From the NCBI RefSeq assembly GCF_963666145.1, contig NZ_OY762614.1:744001-808000 (forward strand): a DNA stretch of 64,000 bases. Reading direction: 5' to 3'. Below are positions 52,476-61,693 of the stretch, piece by piece (positions within the stretch are counted from its first letter, which is position 1; each line of letters begins with the position of its first letter). Under the pieces are notes generated by a model. That model was not told where the DNA came from and did no database searches. It saw nothing but the letters and a program-made list of their open reading frames with translations. Position numbers and translations under genes: made by a program. The stretch is from an uncultured Desulfobacter sp. (GTDB lineage Bacteria; Desulfobacterota; Desulfobacteria; Desulfobacterales; Desulfobacteraceae).

Positions 52476-53735
52476 ATGGATCAAATCATCATCAAAAATA
52501 TATTTAAGATATTCGGCCCGGATACCCAAAAGGCCATATCTCTAATTGATCAAGGCTTATCTAAAGAAGAATTGCTCGAAAAAACCGGCATGACCGTTGG
52601 CGTAAACAATGCGGATTTTACGATCAAACGCGGAGAAATATTTGTGATCATGGGGTTGTCCGGCTCGGGTAAATCAACGCTGGTCAGAATGTTCAACCGC
52701 CTGATTGAACCTTCGGCCGGAGAAATCCATATTAACGGCCGGAACATTACGGCCATGGAAAATAAGGATCTTGTGAAATTCAGGCTGAAACACATGAGCA
52801 TGGTGTTTCAATCCTTTGCCCTGATGCCCCATCTCACGGTTCTGGAGAATGCCGCATTTGGCCTTGAGCTGGCCGGTGAACCCAAATCCGTACGCAACCA
52901 GCGGGCAAAAGAGGCATTGAGCCAGGTAGGCCTTGAAGGATGGGAGGACCAGTACCCCAAGCAGCTTTCAGGCGGCATGCAGCAGCGCGTCGGCCTGGCC
53001 AGGGCCTTGGCTGCGGATCCGGATATCATGCTGATGGATGAGGCTTTTTCAGCTCTGGACCCGTTGATCCGTACAGAGATGCAGGATGAACTGCTCAAAC
53101 TCCAGGAAGACAGTGACCGAACTATTATTTTTATATCCCATGACCTGGATGAGGCACTTCGCATTGGTGACCGCATTGCAATTATGGAAGGCGGCCGAGT
53201 GGTCCAGGTGGGCACCCCAGAAGAGATTCTACAGAATCCGGCCGACGATTATGTCCGGGCCTTTTTCAGAGGAGTAGACCCCACCAATGTCATTTCAGCA
53301 GGCGATATTGTCAATACAAATTACCCCACAATTATCAAAACCAAAAAAGGGGACATCCGAAGCTCTCTGGAGCTTTTAAATGCCAGGGATTTCAACCATG
53401 CATATGTGCTGAATCCCAAACGCCAGTTTTTGGGAATCGTGTCCATTGATTCTCTCCAGGAAGCAGTGGAAAACGGCCAATCAAAAGAGTCCATTGAAAT
53501 CTGCTATCTGCCAAAAGTCATTCCGGCCAACATTAATGACAATATGCAGGACATATTGCCTGAAGTGGCCTCCAAGAGTTTTCCTATCCCGGTACTTGAT
53601 GACAACAATGTGTTCAAAGGCGTGGTGTCAAAAAACAGGTTCCTCAGAACCCTTCACAAGTCAGATGTTAATGGCCACAACGGATCCGGAAACGAATACG
53701 ACGAACCCGCCCAATCCCTTCAAACCGCCCTTTAG
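52476..53735 (+). CDS. proV: Glycine betaine/proline ABC transporter ATPase (ProV-like)
   Basis: A 419-residue ATPase that powers uptake of the osmoprotectant glycine betaine. Walker A GLSGSGKSTLVRMFN, signature LSGGMQQRVGLARALA and Walker B IMLMDEAFSALDPL are intact; the C-terminal part (from about 280) holds two CBS domains that respond to ionic strength in relatives. I took the ATG at 52476, with an AAGAAGA site; an upstream TTG at 52389 lies in the promoter region and is unlikely. proW follows 14 bases after the stop. Confidence 0.93.
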   Translation: MDQIIIKNIFKIFGPDTQKAISLIDQGLSKEELLEKTGMTVGVNNADFTIKRGEIFVIMGLSGSGKSTLVRMFNRLIEPSAGEIHINGRNITAMENKDLVKFRLKHMSMVFQSFALMPHLTVLENAAFGLELAGEPKSVRNQRAKEALSQVGLEGWEDQYPKQLSGGMQQRVGLARALAADPDIMLMDEAFSALDPLIRTEMQDELLKLQEDSDRTIIFISHDLDEALRIGDRIAIMEGGRVVQVGTPEEILQNPADDYVRAFFRGVDPTNVISAGDIVNTNYPTIIKTKKGDIRSSLELLNARDFNHAYVLNPKRQFLGIVSIDSLQEAVENGQSKESIEICYLPKVIPANINDNMQDILPEVASKSFPIPVLDDNNVFKGVVSKNRFLRTLHKSDVNGHNGSGNEYDEPAQSLQTAL

Positions 53736-53749
53736 CAGGAAAATTAATT

Positions 53750-54580
53750 ATGTTTGATGAAAAAGTACTCCCCATAGATATTTGGATCACAGCCTTTGTT
53801 GACTGGCTGGTCAATAATTACCGTGACATATTTCAGGTCATAAAATGGCCGGTTGAACAGATTCTCACCGGTTTTGACATCGGCCTTAACGCGGTTCCGC
53901 CCATCATCATCATCGCAGCCCTGGCATTTTGCGCCTGGCGCTTTTCAGGATGGGGCCTGGCTGTTTTCAGCGTTATCGCAATGGTCTTTATCGGCCTGAT
54001 CGGATTCTGGTCGGATACCATGACCACTCTGGCCATGGTGCTGGCCTCGGTTTTGTTTTCCACCATTGTCGGCGTTCCTGTCGGTATCGCCGCCGGCCGC
54101 AGCGACCGGGTGGAAACATTTGCCAGACCCTTTTTAGATGCCATGCAGACCACCCCGTCCTTTGTGTACCTGGTTCCCATTGTCATGCTCTTTTCCGTGG
54201 GTAATGTGGCAGGGGTTCTTGCCACCATCATCTTTGCCATGCCCCCCATCATTCGCCTGACAAGCTTAGGTATCCGGGGTGTACATCCGGAACTTATAGA
54301 AGCCGCCACCGCATTTGGCGCTACCCGCAAGCAGGTGTTGTTCAAAGTCCAGATTCCGCTGGCCATGCCCACCATACTGGCTGGGCTGAACCAGACCATT
54401 ATGATGGCCCTTGCCATGGTAGTCATCGCAGCCTTGATCGGTGCAGGCGGCCTTGGATCTCCCGTAATCCAAGGATTGAACACACTGGATATCGGTCTTG
54501 CCGTGATGGCGGGATTAAGCATTGTTCTGGTAGCCGTAGTGTTAGACAGAATCACTCAGTCTATGGCAGGAAAAAATTAA
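53750..54580 (+). CDS. proW: Glycine betaine ABC transporter permease (ProW-like)
   Basis: A 276-residue inner-membrane permease with six helices; the cytoplasmic EAA-type loop reads EAATAFGATRKQVLFKVQIPLAMPTI. It works with the ProV ATPase and the ProX binding protein. Confidence 0.93.
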   Translation: MFDEKVLPIDIWITAFVDWLVNNYRDIFQVIKWPVEQILTGFDIGLNAVPPIIIIAALAFCAWRFSGWGLAVFSVIAMVFIGLIGFWSDTMTTLAMVLASVLFSTIVGVPVGIAAGRSDRVETFARPFLDAMQTTPSFVYLVPIVMLFSVGNVAGVLATIIFAMPPIIRLTSLGIRGVHPELIEAATAFGATRKQVLFKVQIPLAMPTILAGLNQTIMMALAMVVIAALIGAGGLGSPVIQGLNTLDIGLAVMAGLSIVLVAVVLDRITQSMAGKN

Positions 54581-54646
54581 GGGATGGACGCCCCCCCCCT
54601 AACCACCTCTAACGATAGATTTTAACAAAAAAATAAAGGAGAAATT

Positions 54647-55681
54647 ATGAGCATTGCAAAAAAATTCTGCTGTTTTCTGGTTGCAGTTTCCATGATCATG
54701 GTCGCCCCTGCCTTTGCATCTTCGGACAAACCCGGAGAGGGCGTCACCGTCAAACCCGCACGGGCCACCTGGAACACAGGTTACTTCCAGGAAGCCCTTG
54801 TCAGCCGGGCGTTGACTGAATTGGGTTATGATGTCAAGAAGCCCAAAGACCTCAAAAATCCCATTTTTTACAAAGCATTGACCCTGGGCGATCTGGACTA
54901 CTGGTGCAATGGGTGGTTTCCCATGCATAACAGCCAGCTGCCCAAAAACTTCGACGACAAGGCCCAGAAAATCGGGTATGTAGCCCAGGCCGGGGGCCTC
55001 CAAGGCTATCTGGTCTCCAGAGATGCGGTTGAAAAATACAACATCAAATCATTGGATGACTTCAAACGCGAAGAAGTTAAAAAAGCATTTGATAAAAACC
55101 ATGACGGCAAAGCAGATCTCACCGCATGTCCTCCAGGCTGGGGCTGCGAGAAGGTCATTGCCCATCACCTGAAAGTGTATGATCTGGAAGATGACATCAA
55201 TCCGGTAAAGGCCTCATACGAAGCAGGCATGGCGTCTGCCATCGGCGCATACAAAGCCGGAGAACCCATCTTCTTTTATACCTGGACCCCGAACTGGACA
55301 GTATATAAACTCAAACCGGGCAAAGATGTGATGTGGATCAACGTGCCTAAAATTTTACCCACCGAAGCCCAGGCCGAGGCTGTGGACAGAATGACACAGT
55401 CAGGCGTGGAAGGTGCTGTAACTGATCCGGTGAAATTGGGATTTGTGGTTTCAGATATCCGCATTGTGGCCAACAAAAAATTTCTGGCGGACAACCCTGC
55501 TGCCAAAAAATTCCTTGAACTGTTCACCTTGCCCCTGGCAGATATTAACGAACAGAACACCCGCATGAATACAGGTGAAAAATCGACCAAAGATATCCAA
55601 AAGCATGTCACCGAATGGATTACTAAAAATCAGGCAAAATGGGATGACTGGCTGACCCAGGCCCGGGCCGCTGCAAAATAA
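54647..55681 (+). CDS. proX: Glycine betaine-binding periplasmic protein (ProX-like)
   Basis: A 344-residue binding protein with a signal peptide cleaved near APAFASS. The substrate-binding aromatic residues of ProX (Trp cage) can be placed in the ATWNTGYFQE, LDYWCNGWFPMHN and FYTWTPNW motifs. It begins with an AAGGAG site at good distance, after a C run (nine C, 54590-54598) in the spacer from proW. Confidence 0.92.
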   Translation: MSIAKKFCCFLVAVSMIMVAPAFASSDKPGEGVTVKPARATWNTGYFQEALVSRALTELGYDVKKPKDLKNPIFYKALTLGDLDYWCNGWFPMHNSQLPKNFDDKAQKIGYVAQAGGLQGYLVSRDAVEKYNIKSLDDFKREEVKKAFDKNHDGKADLTACPPGWGCEKVIAHHLKVYDLEDDINPVKASYEAGMASAIGAYKAGEPIFFYTWTPNWTVYKLKPGKDVMWINVPKILPTEAQAEAVDRMTQSGVEGAVTDPVKLGFVVSDIRIVANKKFLADNPAAKKFLELFTLPLADINEQNTRMNTGEKSTKDIQKHVTEWITKNQAKWDDWLTQARAAAK

Positions 55682-55706
55682 ACCGCTCTTTTTTTGATTG
55701 ACAGCT

Positions 55707-55755
55707 CCCCCCGGCAGAATGTTTTTTCTGCCGGGGGGGGGGGGGGCCTTTTTTT
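55707..55755 (+). terminator. Terminator of proVWX with a 14-G tract
   Basis: 13-bp stem CCCCCCGGCAGAA (55707-55719) with TTCTGCCGGGGGG (55726-55738). Between it and the T run is a homopolymer of 14 G (55733-55746), then CC and seven T (55749-55755). Confidence 0.8.
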
Positions 55756-55788
55756 AAAGGCTGAGGGTTAAGGTTTTTAAATGGCTGC

Positions 55789-55816
55789 TGAACAGCCTGC
55801 AAGCGTAAGCTGTTCA
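55789..55816. other. Stem-loop upstream of the BMP-family gene
   Basis: 8-bp stem TGAACAGC (55789-55796) with GCTGTTCA (55809-55816), loop of 12 bases, in the leader of the next gene. Function unknown. Confidence 0.4.
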
Positions 55817-55904
55817 ACCACTAAAGAGTTGACTGCAAACCGGTAATTATCGTATGATCCTGTAATTTTCTTGATACCTAATGTCATAAATACTGGAGAC
55901 AACG

Positions 55905-57164
55905 ATGAAAACCAAAATGAATGTGCTGCTTGTCAGTTTTGTTTTTCTTTTTGCCCTGGCCCTTGTCGGATGCGGAAATCAGGACGCACCTGAGCAAGCC
56001 CCTGAAACTGCAGCCGAAGTCAAGGGAGACGTGCCTGAAAAAGCGGCACCGGCTGGGGATGAATCAACTGCGGAAAAGAAACTGAAAGCCGGTTTTATCT
56101 ATGTGGGGCCTGTGGGTGATTACGGTTGGTCCCATGCCCATGATTTGGGAAAAAGACATGTTGAATCCCTTTATCCCTGGTTGGACACCGTTATTGTAGA
56201 ATCCGTTAACGAAGCCGATTCTCTGCGAATCATGGACCGCCTAGTCCAACAGCAGAAATGCGATGTGGTCTTCACCACCAGCTTCGGCTACATGGACGAT
56301 ACGGTTAAGGCCGCTGAAAAATATCCGAATACAAAATTCATGCACTGCGCAGGTTTCAAAAGGGCCGCCAACCTGGGGACCTATTTTGGTGATCTGTATC
56401 AGATGTACTACCTCAACGGCATGATGGCAGGGGCACTGACCAAGTCCAACGAGCTGGGTTATGTAGCCGCCTACCCCATTCCCGAATTGATCCGTCACAT
56501 TAATGCTTTTGCACTGGGCGCCAAGTCCGTCAACCCAGACGCCGTCGTAAACGTCAAATGGATCTATGCCTGGTATGGTCCGGATAAAGCCAAGGAAGCA
56601 GCAGAAGCGCTGATCGCCGAAGGCTGTGACGCACTGGCCTTCACCGAGGATACCCCCGCGGTCATTGAAGTGGGCCAGGCCCATTGTGAAAAAGGCGACC
56701 AGATTTACACATTCTCCCACTATTCCCCCATGCAGGCCTATGGCAAAGACTCTGTGGTTTCCGGCCAGCGCATGGACTGGGGCGGCATGTATGCCAAAAT
56801 CCTGGAAGATATTCACGACGGCACCTGGGATCCCAGCCAGGACATCTGGTGGCTGGCCAAGGAAGGGGCCGCCATTTTGGGTGGCAGCACCGAGGATGCC
56901 ATTAACCCCAAGTTTGTTGAACCCTTAAAGCAGGCCATGGTCGCAACAGAAGAATTTGGCGAAATCAGCGCCTATGACCTTGTCATGAAACGCTATGGCC
57001 AGATGAAACAGGGCGTTGACGTATTTGATCCGTTCATGGGCCCGATTTCAGACAACACCGGCGAAATCAAAATAAACGCTGGGGAACAGGCGTCCAAGGA
57101 AGATCTGCTTTCCATGATGTATTATGTAGACAATGTGAAAGGCGAAATCCCCAACAGCAATTGA
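55905..57164 (+). CDS. BMP-family (PnrA-like) substrate-binding lipoprotein
   Basis: A 419-residue lipoprotein: lipobox ALVGC with lipidated Cys near residue 23, followed by a low-complexity Glu/Ala linker, then the BMP/PnrA fold (FIYVGPVGDYGWSHAHDLG, TTSFGYMDDTVKAAEKYPNTKFMHCAG). Such proteins bind purine nucleosides or related ligands and deliver them to a permease pair. The ATG at 55905 has a GGAG site. It is followed, after palindromic sequence, by the ATPase and two permeases. Confidence 0.9.
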   Translation: MKTKMNVLLVSFVFLFALALVGCGNQDAPEQAPETAAEVKGDVPEKAAPAGDESTAEKKLKAGFIYVGPVGDYGWSHAHDLGKRHVESLYPWLDTVIVESVNEADSLRIMDRLVQQQKCDVVFTTSFGYMDDTVKAAEKYPNTKFMHCAGFKRAANLGTYFGDLYQMYYLNGMMAGALTKSNELGYVAAYPIPELIRHINAFALGAKSVNPDAVVNVKWIYAWYGPDKAKEAAEALIAEGCDALAFTEDTPAVIEVGQAHCEKGDQIYTFSHYSPMQAYGKDSVVSGQRMDWGGMYAKILEDIHDGTWDPSQDIWWLAKEGAAILGGSTEDAINPKFVEPLKQAMVATEEFGEISAYDLVMKRYGQMKQGVDVFDPFMGPISDNTGEIKINAGEQASKEDLLSMMYYVDNVKGEIPNSN

Positions 57165-57169
57165 TGTTG

Positions 57170-57283
57170 GGACAAAGATTCACCCATCTGCGGCGTTGCA
57201 GGAAAATTTTCAATCCTCACAACCTTCCAGGTTGCTCCGGTTGCAAATTTTCCTGCGCCTTGCACCTGGGCAAATCTTTGTCC
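57170..57283. repeat. Palindromic element between the binding-protein and ATPase genes
   Basis: A 114-bp imperfect inverted repeat. Both arms start GGACAAAGATT and share CCCA, TGC, GGCG and CAGGAAAATTT blocks; the arms run inward to a centre near 57226. It resembles other short palindromic elements of Desulfobacterota genomes. It may act as an RNA barrier that protects the upstream message. Confidence 0.65.
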
Positions 57284-57329
57284 AAACATGGGGGCCTTTT
57301 TAAGCAAAAAATAAAAACAGGATTACCAT

Positions 57330-57360
57330 AAAGGCCGGAAAGCCAATTTTTCCGGCCTTT
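57330..57360. terminator. Attenuator-like hairpin before the nucleoside ABC ATPase
   Basis: 12-bp stem AAAGGCCGGAAA (57330-57341) with TTTCCGGCCTTT (57349-57360). It lies 18 bases before the next start codon and, with the palindrome upstream, would let the binding protein be made in excess. Confidence 0.55.
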
Positions 57361-57377
57361 ATGATTGAAAAAAGACC

Positions 57378-58925
57378 ATGATTAAAATACAACGCCTTGA
57401 AATGAAGGATATTTGCAAGTCGTTCCAGGGTGTCCATGCCAACAGGGATATCAACCTTGAGATCAATTCCGGGGAGATCCTGGGGCTGCTCGGAGAGAAC
57501 GGGGCGGGCAAGACCACGTTGATGAATATCCTTTACGGCATTTATCAGCCCGATTCAGGGAGCATCCTGATCAACGGCAAGCCGGTCCGGATTTCCAATC
57601 CCCTGGAATCCATCAACCTTGGCATCGGCATGGTGCACCAGCACTTCATGCTGATCCAGAACCATTCCGTGATCGAAAACATCGCCCTTGGGTACAAGGA
57701 CACCCCGTTTTTGTTTCCCCAGAAAGCGCTGCGCAGACAAATTAAAGCGTTTTCGGAGCAGTTTGACTTCCAGATTGATCTTGATCAAAAGGTATGGCAG
57801 CTTTCCGCCGGTGAACAGCAGCGGGTTGAAATCATCAAAACCCTTTTAAACGGTGCGGATCTGCTCATCCTAGACGAACCCACATCCGTGTTGACGCCCC
57901 AGGAGATCAGAGAGCTCATTGAAATCCTTCGCCGGATGAAGGCGGAGGGCCACAGTGTTATTTTCATCTCCCATAAACTTGATGAAATCATGGACATTTG
58001 CGACCGGGTTACGGTACTGCGCAAAGGCCGGATCGTGGGGGGCGCCCAGACCCAGACCACAGACAAAATGGGGCTTGCCCGGATGATGGTGGGCAAGGAT
58101 GTGACCCTGACCATGAACAGGGAACGACTGCCCAAAGGCGACCGGGTGCTCAGTGTTCAAAATATCCATGTTACTGGAGACAAAGGCCTTGCCGCAATTA
58201 AAGACGTCTCCTTTGATGTGTATAAAAATGAGATTTTCGGCGTGGCGGGTGTGGCCGGCAACGGACAGCGGGAACTGGCAGAAGCCATCACCGGCATCCG
58301 GGCCATTGATGCGGGCAGGGTGCTGATCAACGACAAGGACATCACCAACATGTCGCCCAGAAAAATTTATGACAACGGGGTGTCCCATGTTCCCGAGGAG
58401 CGCATCCGATTCGGCATTGCCCCGGGTCTTTTCCTTTACGACAATGCCATTTTAAAACAGCACCATCTCAAAAAATTCTCCAAACGGTATTTTCTTAAAT
58501 ACGACAAAGTAAAAAATCACACACAGTCCATTATCTCAGAATATAGAGTCGCCACCCACTCCATTAACAATCAGATCAGAAACCTTTCGGGCGGCAACAT
58601 CCAGAAGCTGATCCTGGGCCGGGAAATCAGCGAGCAGCCCCAGTTGCTGGTGGCGTCTCACCCCACCTACGGACTTGATGTGGGCGCCACCCAGTTTTTG
58701 CGTGAGCACCTGCTAAATCTATGCCGCCAGGGCAGTTCCGTACTTTTGTTTTCCGAAGACCTGGATGAAATTTTCGAGTTGTGCGACCGGGTGGCCGTTA
58801 TTTTCGCAGGTGAATTTATGGGCATTATCGACACGGATGATGAACAAGTAAACGATATCGGACTGATGATGGCCGGCTCAAAACGCATTGACCCCAAACC
58901 GGTCCATGCAGACATCTCAAATTAA
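57378..58925 (+). CDS. Nucleoside-type ABC transporter ATPase (two fused domains)
   Basis: A 515-residue ATPase of the RbsA/BMP-associated type. The first half has Walker A GENGAGKTTLMNILYG, signature LSAGEQQRVEIIK and Walker B LLILDEPTSVLTP. The second half has a less perfect P-loop (GVAGNGQRELAEA) and signature LSGGNIQKLILGRE, as in related fused ATPases where the C-terminal site is degenerate. It couples to the two permeases that follow. Confidence 0.93.
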   Translation: MIKIQRLEMKDICKSFQGVHANRDINLEINSGEILGLLGENGAGKTTLMNILYGIYQPDSGSILINGKPVRISNPLESINLGIGMVHQHFMLIQNHSVIENIALGYKDTPFLFPQKALRRQIKAFSEQFDFQIDLDQKVWQLSAGEQQRVEIIKTLLNGADLLILDEPTSVLTPQEIRELIEILRRMKAEGHSVIFISHKLDEIMDICDRVTVLRKGRIVGGAQTQTTDKMGLARMMVGKDVTLTMNRERLPKGDRVLSVQNIHVTGDKGLAAIKDVSFDVYKNEIFGVAGVAGNGQRELAEAITGIRAIDAGRVLINDKDITNMSPRKIYDNGVSHVPEERIRFGIAPGLFLYDNAILKQHHLKKFSKRYFLKYDKVKNHTQSIISEYRVATHSINNQIRNLSGGNIQKLILGREISEQPQLLVASHPTYGLDVGATQFLREHLLNLCRQGSSVLLFSEDLDEIFELCDRVAVIFAGEFMGIIDTDDEQVNDIGLMMAGSKRIDPKPVHADISN

Positions 58926-58944
58926 AGAAAACAGCATTGATTTT

Positions 58945-60027
58945 ATGATACGAATTACCACAAGTGACCGCTACAACATTACCCCCCTAGGGTCCTTTAT
59001 GACCAATGTCGCCGCCCTAGGCGCAGGTGTTCTGGCCATCGGCCTTGTTTTCCTTGCCGCAGGCGTCAATCCCCTGTATGCCGTCTCCGAGATCTTTATT
59101 GAATCTTTTGGGTCTGTTTACGGCATCAAAGAAACCATTACCAAGGCCATTCCCTTGATCCTCATCGGTGCGGGCCTGACCCTTGCCTTCAGGGCCAAAT
59201 TCTGGAATATCGGTGCCGAAGGCCAGCTGCTCATGGGGGCCATTTTCGCCACATGGACGGCCCAGCATCTGGGCAATGCCCTGCCCTCGGTAGTTATCGT
59301 TCCGTTGATATTTGCGGCGGGTTTTTTAGGTGGTGCCATATGGGGGATTATCCCGGCCATACTGAAAATCAAATATGCCATCAACGAGGTCATCACCACC
59401 TTGATGCTCAACTATATCTGTGCAGAATTCTTAACACTGCTCATTGTGGGGCCCTGGAAGGGCAAAACCCGGTTCGGATTTCCGGGTACAGACGCCCTGC
59501 CTGACGCGGCGATTCTGGGTGTGTTGCCCGACTCGCGTATCCACTACGCCACCTTGATTCTGGCCGTCCTCTGTTCGGTGGGGCTTTGTGTTTTAATTTA
59601 CAAAACCCGGTTCGGTTACGAAGCCCGGGTGGTTGGGGAGAACCCGGACGCCGGTAAATATGCGGGCATCGATTTTCTTAAAACCACGCTTATTCTCATG
59701 GCCGTTTCAGGCGGTCTTGCCGGTTTGGCCGGTGTGGGCGAGGTGGCAGGCATCCACCATTATTTGGGATATCCGAACTCCGTGTCATCGGGCTATGGAT
59801 TTACCGCCATCATTGTGGCCTGGCTTGCCAAACTCAACCCCTTGTTTACCATTGTGTCGGGTCTTTTTTTCGCCGGGATCATCGTGGGCGGGGACGCGAT
59901 TCAGATCTCCTTGGGACTGCCGGCCGCCACGGTTGAAATTGTAAATGGCATCCTGCTCATCTTTTTGATCATGGGCGATTACTTTTTATATCATAAAGTT
60001 CAGATCCGCTGGACCAGGACTAAATAG
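58945..60027 (+). CDS. Nucleoside-type ABC transporter permease 1
   Basis: A 360-residue inner-membrane permease of the BMP/branched family, with about eight helices. The conserved loop KAIPLILIGAGLTLAFRAKFWNIGAEGQL near residue 70-98 fits this family. The start at 58945 was preferred over upstream ATGs at 58888 and 58906, which overlap the ATPase gene. It partners with the next gene. Confidence 0.9.
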   Translation: MIRITTSDRYNITPLGSFMTNVAALGAGVLAIGLVFLAAGVNPLYAVSEIFIESFGSVYGIKETITKAIPLILIGAGLTLAFRAKFWNIGAEGQLLMGAIFATWTAQHLGNALPSVVIVPLIFAAGFLGGAIWGIIPAILKIKYAINEVITTLMLNYICAEFLTLLIVGPWKGKTRFGFPGTDALPDAAILGVLPDSRIHYATLILAVLCSVGLCVLIYKTRFGYEARVVGENPDAGKYAGIDFLKTTLILMAVSGGLAGLAGVGEVAGIHHYLGYPNSVSSGYGFTAIIVAWLAKLNPLFTIVSGLFFAGIIVGGDAIQISLGLPAATVEIVNGILLIFLIMGDYFLYHKVQIRWTRTK

Positions 60028-60092
60028 CTTTTAACTTACAACCGATGACTATGAATAATTTAACAACTTATCTGGATTGACATATTTACATC

Positions 60093-61013
60093 ATGGAAGA
60101 GATCATCATTTCAACAATTCAAAGAACCATGGTGGCCGGCACACCACTGCTGTTGGCCACAACCGGAGAAGTGATCTGCGAACGATCCGGCATTCTTAAC
60201 CTGGGCGTAGAAGGCGTTATGGCCGTGGGTGCCGTAACCGCCTTTATCGTCACCATGACCACAGGCCACCCCTGGCTTGGTGTACTGGCAGCCATGGCAG
60301 CAGGCCTGGCCGTCTCCTGGATCCATGCCTTTGCTTCGGTAACCCTGCAGGCCAATCAGGTGGTATCGGGCCTTGCCCTGACCATGCTGGGATTAGGGTT
60401 GTCCGGAATGATGGGAAAGCCCTATGTGGGGAGGCCTTTGGCCGTTAAAATGGACGATGTGACTATCCCCTTTTTATCGGACCTGCCCTGGATCGGCAAA
60501 GCCCTTTTCAGCCAAAGCCCATTTCTGTACCTGGCCATTGTACTGGCCATAGCTGCCTGGTTTTTCCTGGAGCGCACCCGCATGGGAATCCAAATCAGAT
60601 CCACCGGGGAAAATCCCAAGGCCACGGAGACCCAGGGCGTCAACGTCTCTTTGATTAGATATGCCTGTGTACTGGTGGGCGGTGTATTCTCCGCCCTTGC
60701 CGGTGCCCATCTATCCATTTCCTACTCATCGTCCTGGGTGGAGGGCATGACTGCCGGCCGCGGATGGATCGCGATTGCCCTGACCATATTTGCGTTGTGG
60801 AACCCGGGACGTGCGATTTTTGCCTCATTTATCTTCGGCGGTATTTTTGTGCTTCAATATCTGCTCCAGCCCCTGGGGATTTCCCCCAATTTTCTGGCCA
60901 TGCTACCCTATCTGTCCACCCTGATCATTCTTTTGGCCATCTCGTTTAAAGATCCAAGGCGTCTAAACGCACCGGCCTGGCTGGGTGCGGCTTACAAACG
61001 AGGAGAACGATAA
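60093..61013 (+). CDS. Nucleoside-type ABC transporter permease 2
   Basis: A 306-residue inner-membrane permease, with the conserved GTPLLLATTGEVICERSGILNLGVEG loop near residue 13-38, typical of the second permease of BMP-type importers. It follows the first permease after 65 bases and ends the transporter operon. Confidence 0.9.
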   Translation: MEEIIISTIQRTMVAGTPLLLATTGEVICERSGILNLGVEGVMAVGAVTAFIVTMTTGHPWLGVLAAMAAGLAVSWIHAFASVTLQANQVVSGLALTMLGLGLSGMMGKPYVGRPLAVKMDDVTIPFLSDLPWIGKALFSQSPFLYLAIVLAIAAWFFLERTRMGIQIRSTGENPKATETQGVNVSLIRYACVLVGGVFSALAGAHLSISYSSSWVEGMTAGRGWIAIALTIFALWNPGRAIFASFIFGGIFVLQYLLQPLGISPNFLAMLPYLSTLIILLAISFKDPRRLNAPAWLGAAYKRGER

Positions 61014-61109
61014 AAATTTGACTTTTCACCCTATTTTGTGGATAATTTTAGGGTTGTTAAAACATCATTCGGCCGGACAAACCTGATTCGATACCAGGAA
61101 GGAGTCACA

Positions 61110-61655
61110 ATGGAAATTCCAAATAATCAGTCCATTGACAGCATTGCTAAGCTTTTCTTGGAAACCACCCAGACCATGCTGGAACAAAGCACGGGAAAAG
61201 AGATCAATTACGCCAACACCATCCAAAAGATCACCCGGGTATGCATGATGCCAGACCTGACCTGCTTTGTTCAGTTCTACGGGGACTATATGGGGCTTGT
61301 GATTTTCAATTTCAGCGATGAGGCTGCCTTTGAAATTTACAGGCACTACATGATCAACATGGGCATGCCCGAAGACGAACTGGCCTCATCCATTTCAGAC
61401 CCGGAAGTGGCAGACACCATCGGAGAGATCACCAACCAGTTGATGGGGCAGTTGATAAAATCCGTGGAAGAGACATATGATTTGAACGCCTGTTACGGCC
61501 AGCCCAAGGCTTTGACCATCAGTTCAGCCATCTCCTTGTCCATCAACGATACATACACGGAAAACCGCCGACTCTCCTTTAAAATCAACAATTATATTTT
61601 CCGCATTGAACTGGCCATGGAGGACTCTGAGTTCATTGATGCAACCGCACTCTGA
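61110..61655 (+). CDS. CheX-like protein of the DUF3334 family
   Basis: A 181-residue cytosolic protein. The strong AAGGAGG-like site (GGAAGGAG) before 61110 supports this start over 61038. The sequence has the alternating helix/strand pattern of CheX-like phosphatases, which in chemotaxis and related pathways dephosphorylate CheY-type regulators; a key CheX pair (Glu-x-x-Asn) can be placed in GEITNQLMGQLIK near residue 111. If active, it would oppose a response regulator such as the CheY in this window, but that link is inference. Confidence 0.65.
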   Translation: MEIPNNQSIDSIAKLFLETTQTMLEQSTGKEINYANTIQKITRVCMMPDLTCFVQFYGDYMGLVIFNFSDEAAFEIYRHYMINMGMPEDELASSISDPEVADTIGEITNQLMGQLIKSVEETYDLNACYGQPKALTISSAISLSINDTYTENRRLSFKINNYIFRIELAMEDSEFIDATAL

Positions 61656-61693
61656 TAAAACCGTACCCAAAAGAAAAAGCATTCTGGATAAAT

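Noticed and set aside
55817..55904. Possible purine riboswitch before the BMP-family gene
   Set aside because: The conserved core of purine riboswitches is absent; only a simple stem-loop is upstream.
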